A stretch of DNA of 64,000 nucleotides from NCBI RefSeq assembly GCF_000378305.1, contig NZ_KB899538.1, positions 1,334,001 to 1,398,000 of the forward strand. Direction: 5' to 3'. Numbering within the stretch: position 1 is the first letter of the stretch; each line of letters opens with the position of its first letter. Positions 46,004 to 54,296 of this stretch are shown here, piece after piece. A program made the translations under genes and the position numbers. The notes beneath the pieces are model-generated. The model was not told the DNA's origin, did not search any database, and worked only from the letters and a program-made list of their open reading frames with translations. The DNA is from Thioalkalivibrio sp. ALJ12 (lineage in GTDB: Bacteria; Pseudomonadota; Gammaproteobacteria; Ectothiorhodospirales; Ectothiorhodospiraceae).

Positions 46004-46452
46004 GCCATCTGCTTTTCCTTGATCTCCGCCAGCTGCTTGCAGTCGATGCACATCGTGGCGGTCGGGCGTGCCTCGAGGCGGCGGATGCCGATCTCGACGC
46101 CGCAGGTCTCGCAGTAGCCGTAGTCCCCGGTGTCGATCTTGCGCAGGGCCTCGTCGATCTTCTTCGACAGCTTGCGCTCGCGATCGCGGGCACGCAGCTC
46201 CAGGCCAAACTCCTCTTCCTGGGTCGCGCGGTCGGCCGGGTCCGCGAAGTTCGCGGCGTCCTGACGCATGTGGCCCACGGTACGGTCGACCTCTTCGGCC
46301 AGCTCCTGGCGCCATGCCCGCAGCAGGCTGCGGAAATGATCGAGCTGATCCGGATTCATGTACTCTTCGCCGGACTTCGGCTCGTAGGGCGCGATGCCTC
46401 CGGCAACCATGTGCTTGGTGGAGGGGTGGTCCTGATTCTTGTCAGCAGCCAT
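46000..46452 (-). CDS. dksA: RNA polymerase-binding transcription factor DksA
   Basis: 150 residues, the length of E. coli DksA. Coiled-coil with acidic tip residues (FADPADRATQEEEFGLELRA) and C4 zinc finger (CETCGVEIGIRR ... CIDCK). Acts with ppGpp at stringent promoters such as the tRNA promoter at 8.5 kb. ATG 46452 gives the family N-terminus. The stop TAG is part of the CTAG that borders palindromic element copy 2. Confidence 0.96.
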   Translation of the reverse strand: MAADKNQDHPSTKHMVAGGIAPYEPKSGEEYMNPDQLDHFRSLLRAWRQELAEEVDRTVGHMRQDAANFADPADRATQEEEFGLELRARDRERKLSKKIDEALRKIDTGDYGYCETCGVEIGIRRLEARPTATMCIDCKQLAEIKEKQMA

Positions 46453-46592
46453 GCGGGCATTCTCTCCGGCTGGAAAAATAAGGCGCACTTAGTATCAGAG
46501 ACAGCCCGGCTGGGCAAGTCCCGTGCCAGTATTTTTTGTGTGGGGCCCGGAGCGAATCCCACTTTATCAGCCACATACCCAGAGGAACCCGG

Positions 46593-47369
46593 ATGCAGGA
46601 ACTGAAGGCCTTGATCTTCGATGTCGACGGCACACTGGCCGATACCGAGCGCGACGGGCATCGCGTCGCATTCAACCAGGCGTTTGCCGAGGCCGGGCTG
46701 GACTGGGAGTGGAGCGTCGAGCGCTACGGACAGTTGTTGCGCGTGACGGGTGGCAAGGAACGCATCCGCCAGTACCTCTCGGAGGATCATCCCGACATCC
46801 TGGACGAGCCCGAAATCGATCAGCGCATCCGGGACCTGCATGCGGCCAAGACAAGGCACTACGTGGCGCTGCTGGAGACCGGCGCGATCCCGCTGCGGCC
46901 GGGGGTCGAACGTCTGCTCGACGAGGCGTCGGCGGCAGGACTGCGCCTGGCGATTGCTACCACCACGACGCCCGAGAACGTCACCGCGTTGCTGGAGGCG
47001 ACGCTGGGCGAAGAGGGTCCGGACCGCTTCGAGGTGATCTCTGCCGGTGACGTCGTCCCGGAGAAAAAGCCCGCCCCGGATATCTTCCAGCACGCCCTGG
47101 AGGCGATGGATCTGCCGCCACAGGCCTGCTTGGCCCTCGAGGACTCGGACAACGGCGTGCGCGCAGCCCGGGGGGCGGGGCTGAATGTGGTGGTCACGAC
47201 GAACGACTACACGCGCGAGCAGGACTTCACCGGCGCCCTGGTTGTCCTGGATGGATTTGGCGAGCCGCAGTGTCCGGCAACGGTGTTCCGGGGGCCGGAT
47301 TTGCCGGGCCCCTGTGTCGATGTTGCCGCGCTCCGCGAGTGGGCCGCGGCAGCGCAAGGCGGGCGTTGA
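46593..47369 (+). CDS. cbbY: HAD-family phosphatase, CbbY type
   Basis: 258 residues. HAD motif I FDVDGTLADTERDGH, motif II TTTTPEN, motif III/IV KPAPDIFQHAL and LEDSDNGVRAA. CbbY proteins remove xylulose-1,5-bisphosphate, an inhibitor made by Rubisco. Together with sbtAB this supports autotrophy. ATG 46593 follows AGAGGAA. Symbol assigned by subfamily motifs, not by an adjacent cbb operon. Confidence 0.82.
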   Translation: MQELKALIFDVDGTLADTERDGHRVAFNQAFAEAGLDWEWSVERYGQLLRVTGGKERIRQYLSEDHPDILDEPEIDQRIRDLHAAKTRHYVALLETGAIPLRPGVERLLDEASAAGLRLAIATTTTPENVTALLEATLGEEGPDRFEVISAGDVVPEKKPAPDIFQHALEAMDLPPQACLALEDSDNGVRAARGAGLNVVVTTNDYTREQDFTGALVVLDGFGEPQCPATVFRGPDLPGPCVDVAALREWAAAAQGGR

Positions 47370-47377
47370 GCCCGGTC

Positions 47378-47389
47378 CGTGTTTCCCTA
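47378..47389. repeat. Possible solo end of the palindromic element at the cydC stop
   Basis: Leftward, the cydC stop reads TAGGGAAACAC, identical over 11 bases to the outer end of elements 1 and 3. Similarity stops after that. Either a decayed or excised copy, or chance. Confidence 0.35.
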
Positions 47390-49093
47390 AGCAGTAGTAA
47401 CCGAATCAGAACCCGTCCGGGGCAGCGCGGGGCGCGGTAGCAGCAGACGTGTCCAGTCCGGCGGCAGCGCGTCCGGGGCATGGGTCACGAGGATGCATTG
47501 GCGCCGAGCCAGCCAGGGCCGGAGGCGCTGCAGGATCCGCTGGATGGTGGCGGCATCGAGACCGGAAAAGGGTTCGTCCAGCAGCACGATCGGGCGGTTC
47601 TGCAGGAGTATGGCGGCGAGCGCCAGGCGCTGACGCTGGCCACCGGACAGGTGCTGCCCGCCCTCGCCGATGCGGGCGTCCAGTCCATCCGCATCGGCGC
47701 CAACCCGGTCGGCCAGGTCGACTTGCCGAAGCGCATCCCACAGGGCCTCGTCCTGGTGGTCGTCATGCGGACCGGGCGCGAGGATTTTGCGGATGCGGGT
47801 GTCCGGCAGGTGCGGGGTCTGCGGCAGATAGCTGATCCGGGCATAGCGGGCATCGACCGACAGGGTCTCGATGGGTGTCGACCCGATCCGGACCGACCCG
47901 GCCAGGGGCGCCTGTTCGCCGGCGAGGGTGTCCAGCAGGGTGCTCTTGCCGTGTCCGCTCGGGGCGGTCACGACCAGCGGCGTCCCGGGTTCGGGTGCCA
48001 GGTCCAGCGGTGCCGACAGCGGGCGGCCGGCCTCGAATCCCGTCACCAGGCCCTGCGCGGACAGGCGCGGGTGTCCCTGCCGTTCACCCCCTTCGGGCAA
48101 ATCGGCCGGGAGGGGCTTCCGCGCGACCACATGCCGTATGCGGCGCGCGGCGGCCAGGCTCTCGCCGGCCCGCCACCAGGCGCCCGGCAGGCTGCCCAGG
48201 ACCTCGCCCAGGCCCAGGGTCATCAGGGGCAGCAGGACTGCCACAGGTGCTGAAATCAGCCCCTGCGTGTACCAGTGCAGGGCCAGCAGGAGCATCAGCA
48301 GTGCCGAGACGGCGACCACCGCCTGCACCACGGGCTCGGTCAGTGTGCCCACCGACTCCTGTCGGGTCAGTCGCCGGGCATGGTCGCGGTTCTGCCGCGC
48401 CAGCGCCTGTTCGGTATCGCCCGCCCGCTGGAAGGCGATCAGTTCGGCCAGGCCTCCGATGTAGTCGGCCAGGGCGATACGCTCATGAGCCCGGGCGCGC
48501 ACCAGCTGGCGGCTGTCACGTTGCCCGACCCATGCGAGCAGCAGCGAGACCAGCATGGTCAGGGTGCCGGCCACCAGCAGGAGCGCCGCCGCCGGCCATG
48601 GCGCCAGCCAGAATGCAATGACCAGTGTGACCAGCAGGCTCAGCAGAGCGGCGATGATCGGGCCCGCGACCCGCAGCGGCATCGCGTCCAGGGTGTCGAT
48701 GTCCCCGGTCAGCCGGGTCTGCAGGTCGCCGCTGCGATAGGCGCGGACCCAGCCGGCGGGACGGGCCGCCAGGCCCCGGAAGGTCCGGCCCCGCAGGTCG
48801 GCGAGGCTGCGCAGCACCGCCTCGTGGCTGACCAGCCGCTCGGAATAGCGCGCCAGCGTGCGCGCGATCGCCGCGGTTCGGATGCCGCCCGAGGGGACGT
48901 AGACGTCGAGGGTGGCCAGCAGGCCGGCCCCGGCCAGGGCTGTGGCCGTAATGAACCAGCCGGACAGCGCCAGCAGCACGATCCCGGCGACCCAGGTCAG
49001 GGCCAGCAGGGCCCAGGCGCCCCAGTACCACAGCCGCCGTTGCCGGAAGACCGCGTGCAGGAAGCGCAGATCCCGGAAGCCGTCCCTACGCAT
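47387..49093 (-). CDS. cydC: Thiol reductant ABC exporter subunit CydC
   Basis: 568 residues: six-helix exporter domain (ALLALTWVAGIVLLALSGWF near the start) and ATPase domain (Walker A APSGHGKSTLL, signature LSGGQRQRLALA, Walker B IVLLDEPFSGLD). With CydD it exports glutathione/cysteine to the periplasm, which is needed to assemble cytochrome bd. Overlaps cydD by 8 bp. Ends at TAG shared with a fragment resembling the palindromic element. Confidence 0.92.
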   Translation of the reverse strand: MRRDGFRDLRFLHAVFRQRRLWYWGAWALLALTWVAGIVLLALSGWFITATALAGAGLLATLDVYVPSGGIRTAAIARTLARYSERLVSHEAVLRSLADLRGRTFRGLAARPAGWVRAYRSGDLQTRLTGDIDTLDAMPLRVAGPIIAALLSLLVTLVIAFWLAPWPAAALLLVAGTLTMLVSLLLAWVGQRDSRQLVRARAHERIALADYIGGLAELIAFQRAGDTEQALARQNRDHARRLTRQESVGTLTEPVVQAVVAVSALLMLLLALHWYTQGLISAPVAVLLPLMTLGLGEVLGSLPGAWWRAGESLAAARRIRHVVARKPLPADLPEGGERQGHPRLSAQGLVTGFEAGRPLSAPLDLAPEPGTPLVVTAPSGHGKSTLLDTLAGEQAPLAGSVRIGSTPIETLSVDARYARISYLPQTPHLPDTRIRKILAPGPHDDHQDEALWDALRQVDLADRVGADADGLDARIGEGGQHLSGGQRQRLALAAILLQNRPIVLLDEPFSGLDAATIQRILQRLRPWLARRQCILVTHAPDALPPDWTRLLLPRPALPRTGSDSVTTA

Positions 49094-50756
49094 CCCGATC
49101 CCCCACGAGATTCAGGGTCCGCTGGCAACGGGCCTGCACCGTCGTGTGGTGCGTGGCCACGACCAGCGTGAGCCCGTGCTCCCGGGCCAGCCCGAACAGG
49201 GTGTCCAGCAATGCGCGCTCGGTCGCCGCGTCGAGTGCGCTGGTGGGCTCGTCCAGCAGCCATAGCCGGTAGCCGGAGAGCAGGCCGCGGGCAAGGGCGA
49301 CACGCTGGGCCTGGCCGCCGGAGAGGCCGCGGCGCTGCTCGCCAATCGCCGTATCCAGCCCGTCCGGCAGCTCCGCCGCCTGCAGCGGCAGGCCGGCCTG
49401 CGCCAGCGCCGAGCCCATCTCCTCATCGGAGAGGGGCTCGCGGCGGGCCAGCTGCAGGTTCTCGCGCAGGGTCCCGTGGAACAGGTGGGCCTGTTGTCCG
49501 ATCCACACGAACGATTGCGCATCACCATGGCGCCGTACGCATCCCTCGTCCGGTTGCAGGAACCCCGCACACAGGGCGAGCAGGGTGGATTTTCCCGCGC
49601 CACTGGGCCCGGTGATCGCGATGGATTCGCCGGGCTGGACCGTCAGCGTGGTCCGGGGCAGGGCGAGTGCGTCCTGGCCGGGATAGCGCAGGCTGACGGC
49701 TTCCAGTGCGAGCATCGCGCCGGTCGGGTCAGTCTCGGGCGGCTCGATGGCCGGAGCGGCGCTGGCGGCGGGGTGTTCGGCGGGCGCGGTCAGCGGGGCC
49801 AGAGCCTCGGCCGCCGCGAGCGCACCGGCGCGGTCGTGATAGCTCTGTGCGAACTGCCGCAGCGGCAGGAAGTATTCCGGCGCCAGCAGCAGCACGAACA
49901 GACCGGTGAACAGCGTCAGCTCCGCGGCCGGGCCGTAGTCCAGCGCCCCGAACAGGGCAAAGCCGACATAGATCGCGACCATGCCGATGGCCACGGCGCT
50001 GAAGAACTCCATGACGGCCGAGGACAGGAAGGCCACCCGCAGCGTACGCATGGTAAGTCGGCGCTGATGGTGGCTGCGCTCCACCACCTCGGACTGGGTG
50101 GCCTCGATTGCGCGTGCCCGGCGCAGCCAGTCGAGGGCGCGGATGCGGTCCAGGAAGTGCCCGGCGAGACGGTCCTGCTCGGCCTGCTGCTGGCGATGGA
50201 TCTGTTCGGCCCCCATGCCGACGATAGCCATGAAGGCCGGAATCAGCGGGGCGGCGAACAGCAGCAGCAGGCCGGCCAGCCAGTCCAGCCAGAACACCGT
50301 GATCAGGATCGCCAGCGGGATCAGGATGACCGCCTGCAGCGCGGGCAGGTAACGCGCGTAGTAGCCGGTCAGGTCCTCGCCGCGGGCCTGGAAGCGTTCG
50401 ATCCATTCGCCGGTGGTGGCCTGTGCCGCGAGCCGCGCCGGACCGGCCTCGCGGGCGCGATGCAGCAGCTCGCCGCGCAGGCGGCCCTTGACCGCGTGGG
50501 CCAGCCGCTGGCCGGCCAGGTCACGCAGTCCCTGTGCGCTGTAGCGCAGCACGATCAGTACGAGCCCGGCCGCCAGCACCGCTGCCCAGTCCAGGCGCTC
50601 GGGCGCGAACAGGGCCTGGTACACGGCCTGGGCGATGATGCCGGCCACGCCGATCGTCGCGCCGGCCGCGATCAGGGAGCCGGCCGCGGACATCCAGAGC
50701 CAGCGGCGATGGGGGCGGGCACGCTGGCGCAGCCACTCCCTGGCGGTAGCATTCAT
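49086..50756 (-). CDS. cydD: Thiol reductant ABC exporter subunit CydD
   Basis: 556 residues: exporter domain (GVAGIIAQAVYQALF; TGEWIERFQARGEDLTGYYARY) and ATPase domain (Walker A GPSGAGKSTLLALC, signature LSGGQAQRVALA, Walker B LWLLDEPTSALD). First gene of the cydDC pair, 77 bp from palindromic element copy 3. Serves the bd oxidase encoded 2 kb away. Confidence 0.93.
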   Translation of the reverse strand: MNATAREWLRQRARPHRRWLWMSAAGSLIAAGATIGVAGIIAQAVYQALFAPERLDWAAVLAAGLVLIVLRYSAQGLRDLAGQRLAHAVKGRLRGELLHRAREAGPARLAAQATTGEWIERFQARGEDLTGYYARYLPALQAVILIPLAILITVFWLDWLAGLLLLFAAPLIPAFMAIVGMGAEQIHRQQQAEQDRLAGHFLDRIRALDWLRRARAIEATQSEVVERSHHQRRLTMRTLRVAFLSSAVMEFFSAVAIGMVAIYVGFALFGALDYGPAAELTLFTGLFVLLLAPEYFLPLRQFAQSYHDRAGALAAAEALAPLTAPAEHPAASAAPAIEPPETDPTGAMLALEAVSLRYPGQDALALPRTTLTVQPGESIAITGPSGAGKSTLLALCAGFLQPDEGCVRRHGDAQSFVWIGQQAHLFHGTLRENLQLARREPLSDEEMGSALAQAGLPLQAAELPDGLDTAIGEQRRGLSGGQAQRVALARGLLSGYRLWLLDEPTSALDAATERALLDTLFGLAREHGLTLVVATHHTTVQARCQRTLNLVGDRDA

Positions 50757-50832
50757 CGCGTGCGGACGACGGGCATCCGGGCTCGACGCAGCGGGAGCGG
50801 ACGGATTGGGCGTGTGGACATCAGTCAGGCTC

Positions 50833-51136
50833 CTAGGGAAACACTAATTAATGTACACGCTCGCGCTCGAGTCGCTTTTGCGTGCGAACAAGGCGCGGTG
50901 ACTGCCGTGCAGTCACTCTGCACAGGGGAACCGCAACGCAGTTCCCACGCCCGTTTTTGATAACAACGGGCGGCCGAGCCCCTTCGGGGTTGGCTCCCCA
51001 GGTTCTCCGATCCTGCGTTGCGGCCCGAATCCGTCAATAACGGGCCGGTAGAACCACTACCGGCTGCGCACCGCGCCTTGTCTCGGAAAACCTGGGGTAC
51101 CAACGCGAGCGTGTACATTGATCAGTGTTTCCCTAG
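50833..51136. mobile_element. CTAG-bounded palindromic element, copy 3 (304 bp)
   Basis: CTAG at 50833-50836 and 51133-51136. Terminal inverted repeats AGGGAAACACTAATTAATG... with two mismatches over 31 bp. Same orientation and inner order as copy 1 (about 85-90% alike by eye). Lies between sqr and cydD; the right CTAG provides the sqr stop codon. Confidence 0.88.
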
Positions 51137-52524
51137 CGCAGGTAGCGCCCACGCAGCATGTTGAAGTACAGCGGCTTGATCATGTGCACCTTCAGACGCC
51201 ACCACATCCAGCTGGGTTCGCCCTGATCGATGAAGCCGAAGGTCGGGACCTCCTGCAGGCTGTAGTCGAACTCCACCAGGGCGGCCTTGCCGACCTCGGT
51301 GATCAGCGGGCAGGAGGTGTAGCCGTCGAACTCGCGCGATGGCTCGCGATCCTGCAGTACATCCACCAGGTTGTCCGGCATCACCGCGCCGTGGGAGCGC
51401 ACGGTGGAGGCGGTCTTGCCGATCGCGGTGGCGACCACATCGCCGGCGCCGAAGATGTTCGGATAGCGGGTGTGCTGGAGGGTGCGATCATCCACCGCCA
51501 GCCAGCCGCCATCGGCCAGCGCGCCATCCTCCACGGCAAGCCCGGCCTCGCGCACGAACCCGTGGGCCCGCATCGGCGGCGTCACATGGAGGTAGTCGTA
51601 GTCGACCGTCTCCTCGTTGCCGTTCGTCCCGCGGAAGGTGGCCTGCCGGGCGTCGATATCGACCGCGGCGAGAAACCCATCCTCGTTCACGGCGATGTCA
51701 CGCTCGGCATACAGGTCGCGCACCATCGTGTCGAAGCGCGCGACGCTGAACAGGCGGTCTGCCCCGGTGTGGTAGTGGAACTCCGCATCTCCGCGCTGGC
51801 CGGCGCTCTGCAGCAGGCTCTCGGCGATGAAGGTGGCCTTGATCGGGGCGCCGGCACACTTGATCGGCGTCCCCGGGATGGTGAAGCGGGCCACGCCGCC
51901 GCGCTCGCCAAAGGTGCGTACCTGTTCGTAGGCATCGCGCGCGGCCTCGGCGCTGGCGTAGATGCTGGTCAGGCCCGGGCGGCCGATGTCCTCGCGGCGC
52001 AGGCCGTCGATGGCCTCGAAGTCCAGGTGCAGGCCGGTTGCGACCACCAGGAAGTCGTAGTCCAGGTGGTCGCCATCGACCGTCTCCACCCGCTGCGACT
52101 CCGGGTCGATCGCGGCGACGGCGGAACGCACCCAGTCCACCCCGCGCGGGATATAGCGCTCGTTGCGCCGCTGGACCTCGCCGACCGAATAGACGCCCGC
52201 CGCTACCAGGGTCCAGCCGGGCTGGTAGTCGTGGATCTCGCTCGGTTCCACCACGGTAATACGGGCGCCATCGAGCAGGGCGCGCAGGCGCGCGGCCATG
52301 GTCAGGCCGGCCGCGCCTCCACCCAGCACGACGATACGTGCCCGTGTCGAGACCGCGGCCTGAGCCGGGGCGGCCTGTACGCCGGTCGCCGAGGCCAGGC
52401 CGGCCGCACCGGCGATCTTCAGGAAGTCGCGGCGGGACAGGCCGCTGCGGTCCATGGCGGCAGCCAGGGCCTCGGTCGACTGCTGCTGGCGGCTGCGATT
52501 TTCGCGCTGTTCGGGCTGGGACAT
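51133..52524 (-). CDS. sqr: Sulfide:quinone oxidoreductase with Tat signal
   Basis: 463 residues. Twin-arginine signal LSRRDFLKIAGAAGLA (about 28-43), FAD-binding GxGxxG in VVLGGGAAGLTMAARL, second flavin motif NIFGAGDVVATAIGKTA, two conserved cysteines (PIKCAGAPIK, YTSCPLI) and an amphipathic C-terminal anchor (PSWMWWRLKVHMIKPLYF). Oxidises sulfide, giving electrons to quinone and making sulfane sulfur. Sigma-54 promoter upstream; GGAG precedes ATG 52524. Related FccB flavoproteins share the Tat signal but normally lack this anchor, so SQR is favoured. Confidence 0.86.
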   Translation of the reverse strand: MSQPEQRENRSRQQQSTEALAAAMDRSGLSRRDFLKIAGAAGLASATGVQAAPAQAAVSTRARIVVLGGGAAGLTMAARLRALLDGARITVVEPSEIHDYQPGWTLVAAGVYSVGEVQRRNERYIPRGVDWVRSAVAAIDPESQRVETVDGDHLDYDFLVVATGLHLDFEAIDGLRREDIGRPGLTSIYASAEAARDAYEQVRTFGERGGVARFTIPGTPIKCAGAPIKATFIAESLLQSAGQRGDAEFHYHTGADRLFSVARFDTMVRDLYAERDIAVNEDGFLAAVDIDARQATFRGTNGNEETVDYDYLHVTPPMRAHGFVREAGLAVEDGALADGGWLAVDDRTLQHTRYPNIFGAGDVVATAIGKTASTVRSHGAVMPDNLVDVLQDREPSREFDGYTSCPLITEVGKAALVEFDYSLQEVPTFGFIDQGEPSWMWWRLKVHMIKPLYFNMLRGRYLR

Positions 52525-52614
52525 GCTGGATCTCCGTCGTCCGGCACCGCGGTTCCTGCGGTGCACTCTTGTTATGAAAGGCGGGCGTCTGACGCGCCCT
52601 GCTTGCCGTTTTCT

Positions 52615-52631
52615 TACAAGTTGCGTGCCAG
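52615..52631 (-). promoter_or_regulatory. Sigma-54 promoter of sqr
   Basis: Leftward CTGGCACGCAACTTGTA matches TGGCAC-N5-TTGC[A/T] except for the last C. Expected start near 52604, about 80 nt before the sqr ATG. Same form, including the deviating TTGTA, as the divergent cioAB promoter. Confidence 0.75.
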
Positions 52632-52682
52632 ATCGCAGAGCCCGCTCGCGCCTGCCGCTGGCGGCGGGTTGTGCCACGACAG

Positions 52683-52730
52683 GACTGCCACAAATGGCAG
52701 TCGTGGGGTTTTTGCTGCCATGAATGGCAG
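52683..52730. promoter_or_regulatory. Two matching palindromes: likely enhancer sites for the FisR-like activator
   Basis: GACTGCCA-CAAA-TGGCAGTC (52683-52702, perfect 8-bp arms) and CTGCCA-TGAA-TGGCAG (52715-52730). Centres are 30 bp apart, close to three helical turns. They lie about 88 and 118 bp from the predicted sqr start and about 123 and 153 bp from the cioA start, normal distances for sigma-54 enhancers. Confidence 0.72.
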
Positions 52731-52818
52731 TCACAGCGGCGCTGTGGCGAGCGGGTGCGGGCGGTTGTCTTCGAGGCCGGTTGCCGCCTGCCGGGCCCGC
52801 GAGCGGGAGGCGGGCTTG

Positions 52819-52835
52819 CTGGCACGGTACTTGTA
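52819..52835 (+). promoter_or_regulatory. Sigma-54 promoter of cioAB
   Basis: CTGGCACGGTACTTGTA: -24 TGGCAC, 5-bp spacer, -12 TTGTA. Expected start near 52846, giving a leader of about 40 nt to ATG 52887 with GGAGG. Mirrors the sqr promoter on the other strand. Confidence 0.76.
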
Positions 52836-52886
52836 AGGACGCGGTAGCTGCGTCCGGACGGCGCACCCTGACAATGGAGGAACGCC

Positions 52887-54293
52887 ATGGAGCTCGACCC
52901 CATACTGCTATCACGAATCCAGTTTGCATTCGTGGTCTCGTTTCACGCCATCTTCCCGGTCTTTACCATCGGGCTGGCGTCGTTCATCGCCTTCCTGGAG
53001 TTTCGCGCCTGGAAGACCGGCGATGCGATCTACACCCAGATCTCGAAGTTCTGGATCAAGATCTTCGCGGTCGTGTTCGGGATGGGGGTGGTCTCCGGGC
53101 TGGTGATGTCGTTCCAGTTCGGGACCAACTGGAGTGCGTTCTCCTATGCGACCGCCAACTTCCTCGGGCCGGTGCTCTCCTACGAGGTGCTGACGGCCTT
53201 CTTCCTCGAGGCGGCCTTCCTGGGCGTGCTGCTGTTCGGCCGTGACCGGGTACCGCAGGGCGTGCACCTGTTCGCGGCGCTGATGGTGGCGCTGGGTACC
53301 TTCATTTCCTCGTTCTGGATCCTGGTCGCCAACAGCTGGATGCAGACCCCGGTGGGCTTCGAGTTGCAGGACGGTGTCTTCCACGTGACCTCCTGGATCA
53401 CCGCGATCTTCAACCCGAGCTTCTGGCCGCGCTTCTTCCATATGGGCCTGGCCTCGCTGCTGACCGCGGGTTTCGTGGTCGCCGGCGTCTCGGCCTGGTA
53501 CCTGCTGCGCCAGCGCGATGTGCTGGTCAACCGCAAGGCGCTGGGCACCACGATGTGGGTGTTGCTGCTGGCGGCCCCGGCCCAGCTGGTGGTGGGCGAC
53601 ATCCATGGCCTGAATACCTTTGAACATCAGCCGACCAAGGTCGCGGCGATGGAGGGCGTCTGGGAGACCGAACGCGGGGCACCGCTGCTGCTGTTCGCGA
53701 TCCCGGATTCGGCCAACGAGACCAACCACTTCGAGATCGGTATCCCGAAGATGGCCAGTTTCATCCTGACCCACGAGCTGGATGGCGAGGTCCCTGGCCT
53801 GCTGGAGGTACCCGCCGAGGAACGCCCGCCGGTGGGAATCACCTTCTGGTCGTTCCGCATCATGGTCGCGATCGGGATGGTGATGATCCTGTTCGTGCTG
53901 GCCGGTGCCTGGCTGCGCTTCCGGCGCCGCATGTTCGCCTCGCCGCGTTTCCTGCGGGGTCTGACCTGGATGATCCCGGCCCCGTTCATCGCGGTGGTCG
54001 CCGGCTGGTTCGTGACCGAGACCGGGCGCGCACCCTGGCTGGTCTACGGCGTGATGACCCATGCCGAGGGCATCACCCCGGCGCTGACGGGAGGCATGGC
54101 CCTGTTCACGCTGATCGGCTACGTGCTGGTCTACGCCGCCGTGTTCACGGCTGGCGTCTACTACCTGGTGCGTATCGTGCAGAAGGGACCGGAGACCACC
54201 GAGGTCCGGCAGGCCCCGGCCCACGCGAAACGGCCCTGGTCCGCGGCCGATACCTCGATCGACGACGCCGCTACCGGCGCTGCAAGGAGCTGA
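52887..54293 (+). CDS. cioA: Cytochrome bd-type quinol oxidase subunit I (cyanide-insensitive, short Q-loop)
   Basis: 468 residues, about nine helices. Heme ligand His in SFHAIFPVFTIG (about 20), second in FFHMGLASLL; quinol-site residues K and E in HQPTKVAAMEGVWE. The Q-loop lacks the long C-terminal insert of E. coli CydA, as in the CIO/short-loop branch. Bd oxidases keep working in sulfide that blocks heme-copper oxidases. Promoter and position tie it to sqr: quinol made by SQR is re-oxidised here. Confidence 0.93.
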   Translation: MELDPILLSRIQFAFVVSFHAIFPVFTIGLASFIAFLEFRAWKTGDAIYTQISKFWIKIFAVVFGMGVVSGLVMSFQFGTNWSAFSYATANFLGPVLSYEVLTAFFLEAAFLGVLLFGRDRVPQGVHLFAALMVALGTFISSFWILVANSWMQTPVGFELQDGVFHVTSWITAIFNPSFWPRFFHMGLASLLTAGFVVAGVSAWYLLRQRDVLVNRKALGTTMWVLLLAAPAQLVVGDIHGLNTFEHQPTKVAAMEGVWETERGAPLLLFAIPDSANETNHFEIGIPKMASFILTHELDGEVPGLLEVPAEERPPVGITFWSFRIMVAIGMVMILFVLAGAWLRFRRRMFASPRFLRGLTWMIPAPFIAVVAGWFVTETGRAPWLVYGVMTHAEGITPALTGGMALFTLIGYVLVYAAVFTAGVYYLVRIVQKGPETTEVRQAPAHAKRPWSAADTSIDDAATGAARS

Positions 54294-54296
54294 TCC

